A stretch of 64,000 nt of DNA from Cadophora sp. MPI-SDFR-AT-0126 (Eukaryota > Ascomycota > Leotiomycetes > Helotiales > Ploettnerulaceae). A model generated the notes under the pieces. It was not told the origin of the DNA, did not search any database, and saw nothing but the letters and a program-made list of their open reading frames with translations. The number at the start of each line of letters is the position of its first letter. Positions within the stretch are counted from its first letter, which is position 1. Made by a program: the position numbers and the translations under genes. Shown in pieces: positions 24,920 through 35,648 of the stretch. The stretch is taken from assembly GCA_020747065.1 (NCBI GenBank), contig JAGMVK010000019.1:620001-684000 (forward strand), written 5' to 3'.

Positions 24920-26049
24920 TTAACGTGTGTTAGTTTTAGGAAGACAGTATTGCCTGATAGGCCGCGGACTTGCAGGTTTCGTGCTAGAAGCAGTACAGAT
25001 CTCAGCCATTCTCTCCAAGAATCGTGTCTGATCTTGACTAGAAGGCCGACTTGGGAACGGAGAACTGGGATCTGAATCATCTGAATTGTCGCTTTCGTAC
25101 AAGAAATTGTCGTACTTGGGCTATTTCATCAACATCAATGGAAGGGTTGGTCCCTTGTTTTCTTTTGACTCACCTCGTCCCTGGAACTATTTCCTTGAGG
25201 TGGCGAGAGCAGCCCAGTTGGTGATCGAGGTCTTCTGCCTTGAAATAAGACTTCCGAATCCTGGGAAGCTAGAATCAGCTTCTGCAAAGCCATGTCAGAG
25301 CATAATACGCACCAGCATCTTCTTCTGGCTTCGGGTGAAGCGTGGCACCTCGCTGATGATGTTCTTCGAGTCATCATGTAACTGATGTTCAATTAATCTT
25401 AGTTGATGTTGCAGCATGCTTGACTTACGAATTCAGTCTGCTTAGCACGAAAATCCTTAGCCTCTTCCTCAGACATATAGTTACTCCTCTGCTTTCGCCG
25501 ACCTTTGACCTTTTTCACCGGATACGCAATGCCTTTTCTTCTTTTCGGGTTATTGTCGCGACCGACTCCAGATGACTTCATAGCTGACTTCCTCTTCTTG
25601 GCGTTGGAGAGAGAAAAGTCCCCCTTCGATTTTGTGTTGTCAACTTCGTCGAGACCCATGTCAACACCGCTATCCGATCGTTCCTCACTGTCATTTGGTA
25701 CTGGATCATCTTGGGAGGCAGACAGACTCGTTTCGACGAAAACCTCCCTCGATAGAGACTCAAGTTTGTGGTGCATGTTTCCAAACATGGGAGACTGAGG
25801 CTCTTTGTATTCTCGATTCGCCTTCTGCAACGGCTGAGATCTGGCCAGGCTGACCCATGTTCTTGGTGGCGGCAGTGGAGAGGAGGCTTTTAGAAGATGT
25901 TCGGCTACGTTGAGGTCCTCTGACTTGATGGGCATATCTGCAGTTGCAATCCCTTGGGGTACTTGCCGGTTTTTCTTGGGGCATCCTGTGGTAGATATGC
26001 AAGATGCGGGACTGCCACAACATGTGCCAGCTACGGAAAAGTCCATCAT
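24920..26049 (-). CDS. Gene E: basic, probably nuclear protein of unknown function
   Basis: I do not recognise this gene. Four exons on the minus strand (26049-25429, 25381-25313, 25260-25174, 25114-24920), all phase 0 with canonical introns, give 323 residues. The start is the first of two adjacent ATGs (MMDFSVAGTCCGSP). Residues 120-200 are rich in basic clusters (AKKRKSAMK, NPKRRKGIAYP, KKVKGRRKQRS), strong nuclear-signal candidates, followed by the charged MSEEEAKDFRAKQTEF. The C-terminus is acidic and Ser/Pro-rich (YESDNSDDSDPSSPFPSRPS). The W-x3-E domain of its neighbours is not visible, so it is either an eroded family member or an unrelated protein in the same block. Consistent phasing supports it being a real gene. 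Confidence 0.55.
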
Positions 26050-26779
26050 GGAGTAGAACAGAATTCGTCGAAAAGGGCGAGAACCTGACACCTGGTTTGG
26101 AGCGGAGTACCGATATTATAATAAGTTTTTGATCTGGTGGTTGATGATGGGAATGGAAATGAGCGGTGTTGGATGAAGATGGAATTGTTGGTTCCATAGT
26201 TCGATGCTGGATTTGCCTGGCGGAAGCCAACAAAGGAAAGAACCAGCCTCCTACCACAGAGTGCTGCTGCACACAGGAGGAAAGTGTGATGGTAAGCACA
26301 GGGCCCAATATCACTTTCCCAGAACATCAAGTGGATATCACTCTGGAATTTTGAATTATCGACATGCGTACGGAACCCTGGAAACGGAGCCAGAACTGTC
26401 CGTGGTGGAGGTTAGGTAATGGAGAATTTTTGACTGCGCTCAGTGAGAAGTCCATGTTCTGATTTTATGTGCTTCTGTTGTTCTAATCTTGGTTTACATT
26501 CTATGAAATGAATCTGGTTCTGTAAGAAGCTCCAATGAAAGAAATTCGTTGACTGTTGCCAAAATGAAAGGGCCGTCCACCATAACCAGAAAATTCAATG
26601 CTGTGAACAGCCATTCAACAGCTCGTTCTTTCTCGTCAGCTAATAAATCTCAATATAAAAAGGGCAATACAGAAGCAGATCCCTGTATGCAGAAAGAAAG
26701 TATGTCGAAGCCCAGAAGTCTTTAGCAAGCTGACTTCTCAAGATCCTGTTGGATCGGAGCAGCCGGCTGCCAGACTCCC
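26050..26779. other. Intergenic between genes H and E
   Basis: 730 bases holding the gene H 3' region and the gene E promoter, both on the minus strand. No gene seen. Confidence 0.45.
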
Positions 26780-28331
26780 CTATTCAGCAAGGATCGACTG
26801 CTTCCGAATGGATTTGGATGTTGCCTTCATTGCAGGACGGCAAACTCGCTTCTTTGGCTTGTAGTCAAGCTCCTCAGCATCAGAGGTGGCTCCCAAAACC
26901 TTGCTGACCTCCATGACTTCCACAAGCTGCTCATGACCCTCGCCGGAGTCCTCGTCGTCAGCGTCAGAGACGATGCCGAGTGCTTGTCCTTCTTTGAGAT
27001 CGTCGAATTCGTGCAAGATATTCTTCATTCCACTGGATCAGGAGTTAGCACTGATCCGTTGCATTCAAGGGATTCGATTTGAACATGCCTCATGGATTCT
27101 CCACTGGAAGCTCGCTTCTTGACAGGTGTATCGATGGGATCCTCTGTAGCAGATCTCTTGAGCGAACCATGGACAGCTGACTTTACAGAGGAAGCTGGAC
27201 TGAGAATGCAATCGCGGCCGAGCTTCAAGCACGAAACACAGCTCTCATCCCCTTCATCTCTCAAGCACTTGATCTTGCGGCGGCGGCATTCGTTACAAGC
27301 TTTAGGGGACTTGCCGCGTTTCTTGGGCATGGGAGAGATGGAATCGGGTGTGGATGAGAGGGCGGCCTTTTGTGAAATTGCGACATGGCGCTTTCGACGT
27401 GGTGTAGTAGGATCGGTCTTCGTACGAGGGACCTTGGAATTAGGGAGGTTTGAAGCTGGCAGGGTGGAATTGGCATGGCTTGGGAGTCGCTTTCGAACAG
27501 GCTTGGATTCAATCTCCTGCGAAAAAAAAGCTGTTAGCAAGAAGTTGTCGAGTAATCTTCAAGATCATCTGATGTCTGCGAAGACGTACCGGAGCGGTGG
27601 GACTGCTGTCCATGCTTTCAGTCTTGGACTGCTCAGAGCTTTGTGGGACAACGGTTTCACCAGACAGAGACCTCTTGGATCTTGTAGTAGTGGCTCCTTC
27701 ATCCTTGGAGTTGCGTTTTTGATGGGATAACTGAAGAGCTGTCAGCAAGTGTTCCCCCAATACTGTACGTGGTAGCAGACTTACCTCGACAAACTGAATG
27801 GGTGGAAGTTCCAAGAAGCGATCAAGAGCCTCAATATATTCGTTGAACCAGATAGTTGGGTTGATTAGTACTTTCTCTTCTGCCAGATGCTCAATCTCCG
27901 AGACGGCACCGAGGATCTCAAGCCGGCTGCGATCTCGTGCTTCAAGCAGGCGCTCAACGGCCATTTTGAGGAGAGGATAGTCGGTATTGCGCTCGATGGC
28001 CGTAACAATTCGATGGATCGGTCCCTTGTCTATTGTCGCCAATGCCTGTTCAGCAATTCGCTTTGAGCCAGCAATGTTTCCGCTCTTGTCTAAACCTGAA
28101 TGGGCAAATTGTCAGCATTAGTTCTCAGAGAGAGCAGGAAATATGCGGTCTGAAAGCTGAACGGTGATGGAACGATCTCGAACTCAAAGAGTTCAGTAAT
28201 TTGGGAGATTCCGCCAACTTACAACGAGCCAAATAGTGCATTGTCTTGTTGATCTCGTCCGCATCCGCCAGGTTGATGTTCCGGAGGACGGAGAGCGGGT
28301 TGTATCGACGCAATGAGCTTGCTGGAGGCAT
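26780..28331 (-). CDS. Gene H: internal Zn(II)2Cys6 cluster protein with family helical module
   Basis: Five exons on the minus strand (28331-28223, 28095-27785, 27730-27590, 27516-27089, 27032-26780) give 413 residues. A fungal binuclear zinc cluster sits at C261-x2-C264-x6-C271-x8-C280-x2-C283-x6-C290 (ACNECRRRKIKCLRDEGD...), flanked by basic stretches (TPRRKRHV, KKRGKSPK), so DNA binding is likely. The N-terminal 105 residues form a helical module (INLADADEINKTMHYLARC, IHRIVTAIERN, LLKMAVERLLEA) that resembles the first exons of genes F and G. No fungal-specific transcription factor middle domain is seen. The tail is acidic, then basic (YKPKKRVCRPAMK). Intron 4 (27088-27033) needs a GC donor (AG|GCATGT) with a good CTAAC branch site and CCAG acceptor; without it the frame stops early. 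Confidence 0.72.
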
Positions 28332-29310
28332 CGCGGCGATTCTGAAGTTGATTCGGGAAATGAGGCTGGACTGTATGATTGAAGTGAAATATTTGGTTCG
28401 AAGAATTTTCAGTTTTGCGGAAGAAAGAGTGCGTTGGGAGACGAGCTGTGCGGGAAAGGGAGGATATATACCCCGCGGCAGAAAAACCGTACTTGCCTTA
28501 GCGAGGTCAGCGACAATAGCATCATGGACAATAGCATGAAAGAGCCCGCAGAAATTCTTGTAAACGCAAACAGAATACGATCGGAATCGCACTTTTGCAC
28601 CTTTCGCACGGAAGAAATTGTTTGTTTTTATTTTCAGTGTTGAAAGAGGGGAAGATGCAACTCGCCGGAATAACTTGCACACGACACGATACGAAGCGCT
28701 CTTAATTGCTCAGTAACCAATACCATGCCGTCTGTAGGCTGAGCATCAACAATGCAAAGAAAAAACAGCAACCAGTTCATCCACCTCTAAACAAATTCGA
28801 GCCCGTACGATCAAGTTCACTCTCGCGGGGCCTAGTGAGCAGGGCAATCTGTCGATCCTCCTGAAATTAAGTTTGCTGTGCTGATATTCTCGCAGCGCGT
28901 TAGGACATTAATTACTTTGTTCACCGGTGGAGATCTTTATCACTAGACAAATGTTATTCTTGGTTGTTGTCTTAGAAGTCATCTTCGAGAGGGAGATACC
29001 ACCATCCTCGCCCCGACTGGCAAGCCTGACTAATCAACGCCTTTCCTGGGGACTTTCCGTCGACTAATCGCGAGCTCGACCAATGATTCCTATCATTATT
29101 CGATGTGGGAAGGACTTGGTCTGGTTTCGAATGCCGTGAGCTGGTCGAGTAGGCAGGATACGAATTTCAGACAAACGTTGACCTCTCGAGAAGTTGGCGA
29201 AGATCCTTTCCATGTCATTTTCCTTGTGCTTAGCTCTGCAGATGAATGCCGCAACACGCTCTGCTACCTGTGCCTGCCATCAAGCTATTATAAGTGTGTG
29301 CCACCTTGCC
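28332..29310. other. Intergenic, promoter side of gene H
   Basis: About 1 kb upstream of gene H. Short frames only, and no gene called. Confidence 0.4.
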
Positions 29311-29808
29311 TTAGTAAACCTGTACCCTGCGGCCGGCGACGTTGATGCCAATAGGGTGCTCTTCCAAAATTCTAAATAGCAGATTCTTCTCGAATTCGAG
29401 CCAACGTTCATTGGTAGCCCTTCAGCCAATATTGAGGGCGGGAGGCCGGACCGGTCGATGTTGTGGCATGCCATGCGAGCCAATGTGGTTCTGTCCAAGT
29501 CGTCAGTATCTCCCTGGGAAATCTCCAGCACACATATATATATATATATATATATACATTCGAGAGAATTGGGATAAACGGCGAACTTAGCTTACTTCAG
29601 GGGCAGCAGGAACGCCCCAGCCAAAGTTTGCAGAACTTGCCTCATAACGGTCAACAATGAGTTTAAATATTCCAAGTCCCGCTGCAGGTAAGTTTGTATG
29701 AAAGCCTATGTACTCACCTACAAGGAAGAAAGACTCGGTAGTGAAGGTATCAATGTTGAGACGATTGTAGAAATAGTGTAATTTTCCGGGCAACAACAAA
29801 GCTCCCAT
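29311..29808 (-). pseudogene. Possible broken gene of unknown function
   Basis: On the minus strand a protein-like stretch starts MGALLLPGKLHYFYN and runs through DTFTTESFFLVGEYIGF and GLGIFKLIVDRYEASSANFG to GVPAAPE near 29600. A GTAAGC donor there and a GGACAG acceptor near 29492 would remove an intron carrying the AT repeat. The next piece then reads in the same frame: NHIGSHGMPQHRPVRPPALN, an in-frame TGA at 29424-29422, then ERWLEFEKNLLFRILEEHPI and a stop at 29311. The downstream part reads like conserved coding sequence, so a nonsense mutation in a once-functional gene is the simplest reading. I do not recognise the family, and earlier exons may exist upstream. Confidence 0.35.
29534..29556. 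repeat. (AT)n dinucleotide microsatellite
   Basis: An uninterrupted AT run of 23 bases, lying inside the presumed intron of the broken gene at 29311-29808. Confidence 0.9.
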
Positions 29809-31764
29809 TGCTTGGAGCTTGGCTCATACGGGTTCCAAAAGCTACAATGGGCGTCCGAGGGCAATTTTGATGGGAGTTGGTGTATAATTGAAGCTCTTAC
29901 GACGGTATTTGAGTTAGACCTCTTTGTGTCGAGAGAATGTCAAGATCAAGACTTGTGTCCTTTCTGGCGCTTGAAACATTCCCTTACCCGAGAATGCAGC
30001 TCGAGCTAGCTAAATCAGGACACCGTCATCTACTACCAGCGGCATCGGCGTCAGGCACAGAAAATGTTTGATAGAGACTTCTGGAAGACTATTGAACGGC
30101 CAGGTCTATGGTGACCTATACAACTAGGGGAGTTGCTGAAAATTCTATTGTTTACTTCGGGCTTGCTTGGTATAGACTACTGCGACATCTGAAGACATGT
30201 GGGATGATTAGCTGCCACAACACTTAATCCAATTCACAGGGGGATAAACACAAAATTATCTCATTGAAGATCAAAAGTACAGATTATTCTCAAGGTATGT
30301 AGATAGAAGAGAGCAAGGCACTGACAGAACTAGATCATCCATTCCACTCACAGCAGTGTCCATAGTCCTCCTTTACCACAACTGGAACCACAGCAAACAT
30401 GTCGGTCGAAGCAAGCTCTATCTATCCTATTTTCTAACGTAATATTCTCAAACGCATTTGTGATGTATATCTCGTCTCCCTCGTCTCCTGACCCTTCTTT
30501 CTGAGTCTCCCCGTTCTTCCCCCTGGCGCAGATGTCATTTTTACATTCCACGTATCTTCCTACTGGTTAAGTAACTACAGTACTTCACCAAAATCTAGCA
30601 GCAGTGATCGGCATCTCTGAAACACTCAATCAACCTTGGCTTCTTAAAAGTTCATTCGACATTCCAAATACTCCCGGTGCATGCTTTCTTCGAAAGCCGG
30701 CCACAATGACATGAAAGGGTCGGGTGGACTTGTCTTTACTGACTCTTCTTACACAGAACTCGCTCGCTCTGGCTTCAATAGATATGATCTCCAACATTTA
30801 CCACTCAACTCTCTTCAACATTTTGCGGGGGTCAAAATACTGGCAGGTGCTCAATGTCAACAATTATTTTTGACATTAAGCGAGCTTGCTGACTCATCAC
30901 TGCCTGGAAAGCTAAGCAAATTCCTTTGCCTGGTCCTAAATTGATGCACTGAACATGAGTTCGCCACAAAAACCAACAAATAAGCAATCAAACAAAATTC
31001 AAGACAGGCATCACATGAAAAGTCTCATTCATGTGCTCTTATTCGGTGCACAGTCAATTATATGTTCCACAGCCATTCTATAACGTTTTCTTCCGGATTG
31101 GAAGTCTCTCCTGGAAAGTCATACTCTTCTCCATTCACCGGCTAGTAGATTGTCTTTCCTCCCATATAACACGAGCACATTTCCATCCTCACATTTGGTT
31201 CTGTGACTCGTAACCACCAAGCTTCTTTGAAAGGCCACGACAGAGATGGCCATGTATGATAGTGAGTGATTCTAGGGTGACTTCTTTTGGCATCCCCAGT
31301 CTAAGGATGTCTAAGGTCCTTGAATCAACCCCCTCATTTGAGGATGATCGAGAATTCGGATGTTTTTACCCTTGCGATTTACGATCATTTCCATAAGGAA
31401 GTTGGATAAACCTGGAAATAATCTCCGGTACCTCTGGTAGGATGGGTTTTTGTTCCAGAATGCTTCTTAGCTTTGTGAGTCACAGTTGCTGGAAAACAGA
31501 AGTAGAATAAAGGCTCAATAATCACGCGAAAATCCAGCATGCTGGCTCATTATTCCCAAAATACTTGGAGCCGCCGTGAATTACCGAAAGGTGTACATAA
31601 AGCAATCCTCTTCTTTCTCGGAAGCTACTCTACAGTTCCACTTACAAAACATGATATTTTCCATACAGCTACAGGCTTCATAGATCTTTTCCTGTTCACT
31701 TGTTTAATCGATTTCATCCAGGCAAAACCGCCCTTCGAGTTTCGGTCCTGAACTTTAGCTCGAG
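29809..31764. other. Gene-poor intergenic region
   Basis: Nearly 2 kb with only short unsupported frames (such as the 87 codons at 30681). Possibly decayed sequence, but nothing is identifiable. Confidence 0.4.
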
Positions 31765-32476
31765 ATGTCCCCTCTGGATAGGCCTCTGAAAGTTGGTCTC
31801 TTGAATACAAAGCCCAACTTCAAGATTGACCAAGATCCCCTGGAAAGGAAGAAATTGAAAGCTATGGAGGCAGATGACAGAGCAAGAGCCATAGTAAGAC
31901 GTGCGAACTTCTACATTCAAATGCAACCTCATAGCTGGGCAATAAGTGGGGCATTCAAGAAAGCATACGACGAAGCCAAGGCTAAGGACAAGGTTAGCTT
32001 TACAAAACCAACCGAGCTGATTGTAATGCCGTCCAAGTGGGAGCCCCATCTGATACGAAGTCAGCTTGCTCATCTCCTTTTTCTTAGGAAAGTCGAGCCG
32101 TGGTTTCCGTTCAGTGATAAGGAACTATCTACGTCTAAGGACCATGAAGATGCCCGAATTAAGCACTGGCCGACCGCAGCCCCAATCATTTCACATATGG
32201 GGAAATTCTGGAGAGATTCAGAAAATCAGTTTTGTGTAAGCGGCTTGTGGAGTTGACTCAGTACGAGCCTTATTTTTTGTCCTCGAAATAAATCCTTGCC
32301 CAAGAACTCTACTCCTTCCCGGGCGGCAGATGACAAGTCACCGAGCTCAGAGGAGGAAGAACACCGAGGAAGAAAATGTAAAGGTCTCAACAGTCGAAGT
32401 CAATGATCGGATGGAGCCAGCATCACATTCAACGAATACGGCAGTAGGGGCTCTGTTGGAACAAAAGAAGAAGTAG
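31765..32476 (+). CDS. Orphan gene inside the family block, function unknown
   Basis: I do not recognise this protein. The first exon, 31765 to about 32235, codes for MSPLDRPLKVGLLNTKPNFK, a charged helical part (ERKKLKAMEADDRARAIVRR) and SKWEPHLIRSQLAHLLFLRK, DKELSTSKDHEDARIKHW and ISHMGKFWRDSENQF. Splicing from GTAAGC at 32236 to the CAG at 32329 continues in frame to a TAG at 32474-32476, giving about 206 residues. The alternative donor GTGTAA at 32234 instead yields a short acidic tail (DKSPSSEEEEHRGRK) ending at 32406, which looks more like the tails of its neighbours. The W-x3-E signature is not clear. It converges closely with gene F, 173 bases away. Confidence 0.5.
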
Positions 32477-32649
32477 TATCTGCTGAAGAATCAGCGTGTA
32501 CTTTGGCGTAATTGACGAGTCTCCGTTAGCGAGCTGGCCTTGGCTGCTTAGCAATCAATTGGTGGACGCGTTTACTTTGCATTGAGCATCACCAAAAACG
32601 GAGACGAATAGTCTTTTGCTATTCTTTTCTACCAGTCTTTACGATGATA

Positions 32650-34052
32650 CTAATCTTCATCCTCATCCATTTCCTCTCCCTCGTCTTCACTCTCCTCCTC
32701 TGAAGACCCCAGAACAACGACCTCAGCTCTCTTCTTTGAGGAAGCTTCCTTCTTTCTCGCCTCCTTTCTCGCAGCGTTAGTGGCCCTAACCTGGGCTTTG
32801 CTCTTTGGTGCGTCAGGATTTGGCAGTTCCTTTTCATCCCTGGAGTCATCGGATTCGACCACATTGTCTGGTCGCTGGACGTCATACTGACGTCGACGCT
32901 CCTTGGCTTCCGTCAAGATCGGATCGATGAGGCTCTTCCAAGTCCCTTTCTTAATTATGTTCTGAATGGCTCCTTTGGTTCTCCAAGGAGCAAAACGATC
33001 GTAATCAGTCACGGGAACCTTCTTGACACCTTCCTGGACTAGACGAGAACCTTTGAACTGGATCGTCTGATGAAGCTCGCGGTTGTATGCATTGGCTAAA
33101 CGATTCCACTTGGGCTTTCCCCGAATCTTTCTCTGGTCTTCTAGTTGCTGTTTCAACAAGGTAATGATGCGTTGCTGCTCCGATACCAACCATGGATCAC
33201 GGGTTCGACGTTTGTTGCCGAGATACTTGCGGAAAATCTGGTTGCGCCACCTGGAAAATTGAATGTTAGCAAAGAATCCTTAGGTTTCTACGGCTTGAGT
33301 GCAATAAAACAAGAGAGGCATATCATAGGAGGCTGAGACTTACTGGTTGAACTTGTACAGTGTGGTTGAGGATTCCCACGATGGCGCGTTGTGGTCACTG
33401 AGGTAATCGAATTTAATCGATGGTGCATCCTCCCAGATTCCAGATCCTGCTTCGGTTTCCTGGCGAAGAGGGATCACAATCTTGTAAAAGGCCGGGTCGG
33501 GGACTCCCGGTCGAGCGAAGTCATCACTCATGGTAGTCGGATCCCAAACAACTTGGTAGCCATCATCCTCAAGTACTTTAACACTTGGGCCTTCACCACC
33601 CTATGATGAGTTAGTTTGTGCCATATCATTGTAAGATTGATACATACCTGGTCAACATCCTCAGACTCCGAGCCCGGATCCTGAGAACCATCATCCTCGG
33701 ATTCGTCCTCGTCAGTGGACTAAGGTTGATTAGCAGGAAAAGATTTGAGAACTTAGTGTAAACATACATCCAGAACCTGCTCGTATCTCAACAGCTCTTG
33801 AGCGGCACGAAGAAGGACCCGGTCACCCTCATGGCGAGAGTCGATGAGCATATTGACCATTCCATGGAACTGATGATCTCGTCCCATTTGGCCCAGAATC
33901 TGCTGGAAAGTCTGCCTCTGGGTGCGGCCCATTCTACCCAAGGCTGGGTTGTTGGTTGCTCTGTGGTTGCCGTCCAGGTAGAACTGCAGTCCTTCTGCAA
34001 GGAGACGGATCATCTCAAGGTTGGTCAAGTCGAATCCTGGGTAGTTGACCAT
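32650..34052 (-). CDS. Gene F: Myb/SANT-like family protein with N-terminal helical module
   Basis: Function unknown. Four exons on the minus strand (34052-33768, 33719-33648, 33600-33344, 33250-32650) with canonical introns give 404 residues. The first exon, MVNYPGFDLTNLEMIRLLAE to YEQVLD, is a helical module matching gene G's first exon in GF/YDLT, R-LA and MVNMLID versus AINALVD. An acidic linker exon follows. The core has APSWESSTTLYKFNQ, then WRNQIFRKYLGNKRR (W206), W225 in DPWLVSEQQRIITLLK and W253 in KWNRLANAYNRELH, a 28-residue spacing. RFAPWRTKGAIQNIIKKG follows. The tail is Lys/Arg-rich, then strongly acidic. Gene G immediately upstream on the same strand is its closest relative. 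Confidence 0.75.
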
Positions 34053-35648
34053 TTTGATGATTCTATAAATGGATATTAGCAAATGGAGAGGCCAGTTCTA
34101 GATTCAAGTCTTGAAACAGCTAGCTGTGTAAGAGGAGTCTGGAGGACCAAGACAAAGGGGCTTTTGAAGGATAACTTAATTTTCTTCCAAAAGGAGAGTA
34201 TATGTAAGCATAGTTGAGTGACTTACTTCTTGTTCTTGGTGTTGGCTGATACGAGTTTACTTGGAGGTGCGGTGCGTTTGTAAAGGAAGGGAGCTCAAGA
34301 GTCAGAGGAGCTAAGGGTATGTTGGTAGAAGTGTTTCTCGAAGAGAGAGTTGTGTGAGTTGAAGTGGTTGCAGATGCTCTAAAGCTTGTGCTTTGTTGTG
34401 TCTGTTGAAGTTAGTTGTACTTGAGACTCTGGTGTTTCTCGAGATCGTTGAAGAAAAATATTTCGAGAGGAGGCTCCAGGGGGCGCTTTTATGATTCGAG
34501 ATGACGCTAGTGGTTTGAGCTCGTCTTCCTCTCGCTTACCGTGGAATCAATACGTGGAGCATGGAAGGCAGAGAAACGACATGAAACCATGGGAGGTCGG
34601 GTGAGGAGTCGATTTTTCTTTGTTCCAGGCAGGCTTTAGCCCAAATCAATGATCAATTTACATATATAGGTCGAATTGAACGACACGGGTCAGCAGCACA
34701 AGCCAATGAGGTTGCTTCATCTCTGTCAACTCCGTAGGAGCCATGCTCTTAACCAACAATATGCCATTTCTTTCAGTGCTATTGATATATATGATTCACG
34801 GCCCTGAGTAGCTTGAAATAAGGATCGGCAGAAAATTTTCCATTAACAGACTTCTCACCTAGTCGACTTGGTTACTTCCAGAGACGTCGATGCATTCATT
34901 CATGTCGAAGGCTCAATCGATTCAAGTCTGACAAGCTCTTCTTTCCTTCATCGAAAGGCACCAAGAATCACTCACAGCGCTGAAATCAATAAGTTTTGCC
35001 GGCTATTCAATCCATTATTTGTATATTCTATCGCGTTTGTACTGTAGTTGGAGGTTTGGAAGCTGTGACCTTACACAACTTCTATGTCGACGACCACAAG
35101 CGCATGTAACATCAAAGAACAACTTTATATTGCTTGGTGAAAACGCACGTTAGTTGGTACAACTTTCGTTGGAATTGAAGCTGAGCTAAAGGTCTGAAGT
35201 TATCAGATCTTGAAATGATTGTCATAGGTCCGAGGCGAGTATTTCGAGGGTGTAAAGATAGATTATAGATTGATGACGCCCAGGTTTGGTACTCATAACA
35301 TGTGTTGCCAGAGTTCAGAGCCACAGCTGAGGACAGCAATATGGTAGACTCAATATATAGTAGATGTATCGAGTCTTTGGGGGGGGGGGGGGGGGGGAAA
35401 TCACACAGATCGGTTTAGAAAATCAAATGAGACATAGCTGTTTACCCAGTACCAGCTCCAAATTGAATGTGAAGCAAAGCACAAAGCTCCAAAGATTGGC
35501 AGAAATGATGCAGTAGAAAGTTGTGCGTATAGTGTTTTGCCTGGACAGACCCATTACGACCTTGAAATACAATCAAAAGCAAACTCCCTAGACCCAGAAA
35601 TATGAAAGGATGGAAACAGCAAAAGTCTGAAATTCAGCAAACAACCCT
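34053..35648. other. Intergenic region between genes G and F
   Basis: 1.6 kb containing the gene F promoter and leader (pyrimidine- and GTT-rich near 34.2-34.5 kb, possible leader intron ending TATAG at about 34063) and the gene G 3' region with a 19-base G run. No gene supported. Confidence 0.45.
35379..35397 (+). repeat. Poly(G) tract of 19 bases
   Basis: An unbroken run of 19 G between GAGTCTTT and AAATCACAC, 250 bases beyond the stop of gene G (a C run on the coding strand). Its length may be inexact because homopolymers are error-prone in sequencing. Confidence 0.85.

Noticed and set aside
29705..29740. 36-base GTGAGT...CTGCAG intron in the broken gene
   Set aside because: It is shorter than usual introns here, and the sequence reads through in frame as natural-looking protein, so it was kept as exon.
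30681..30944. 87-codon plus-strand frame
   Set aside because: No homology recognised, no consistent splice context, isolated in a gene-poor stretch.
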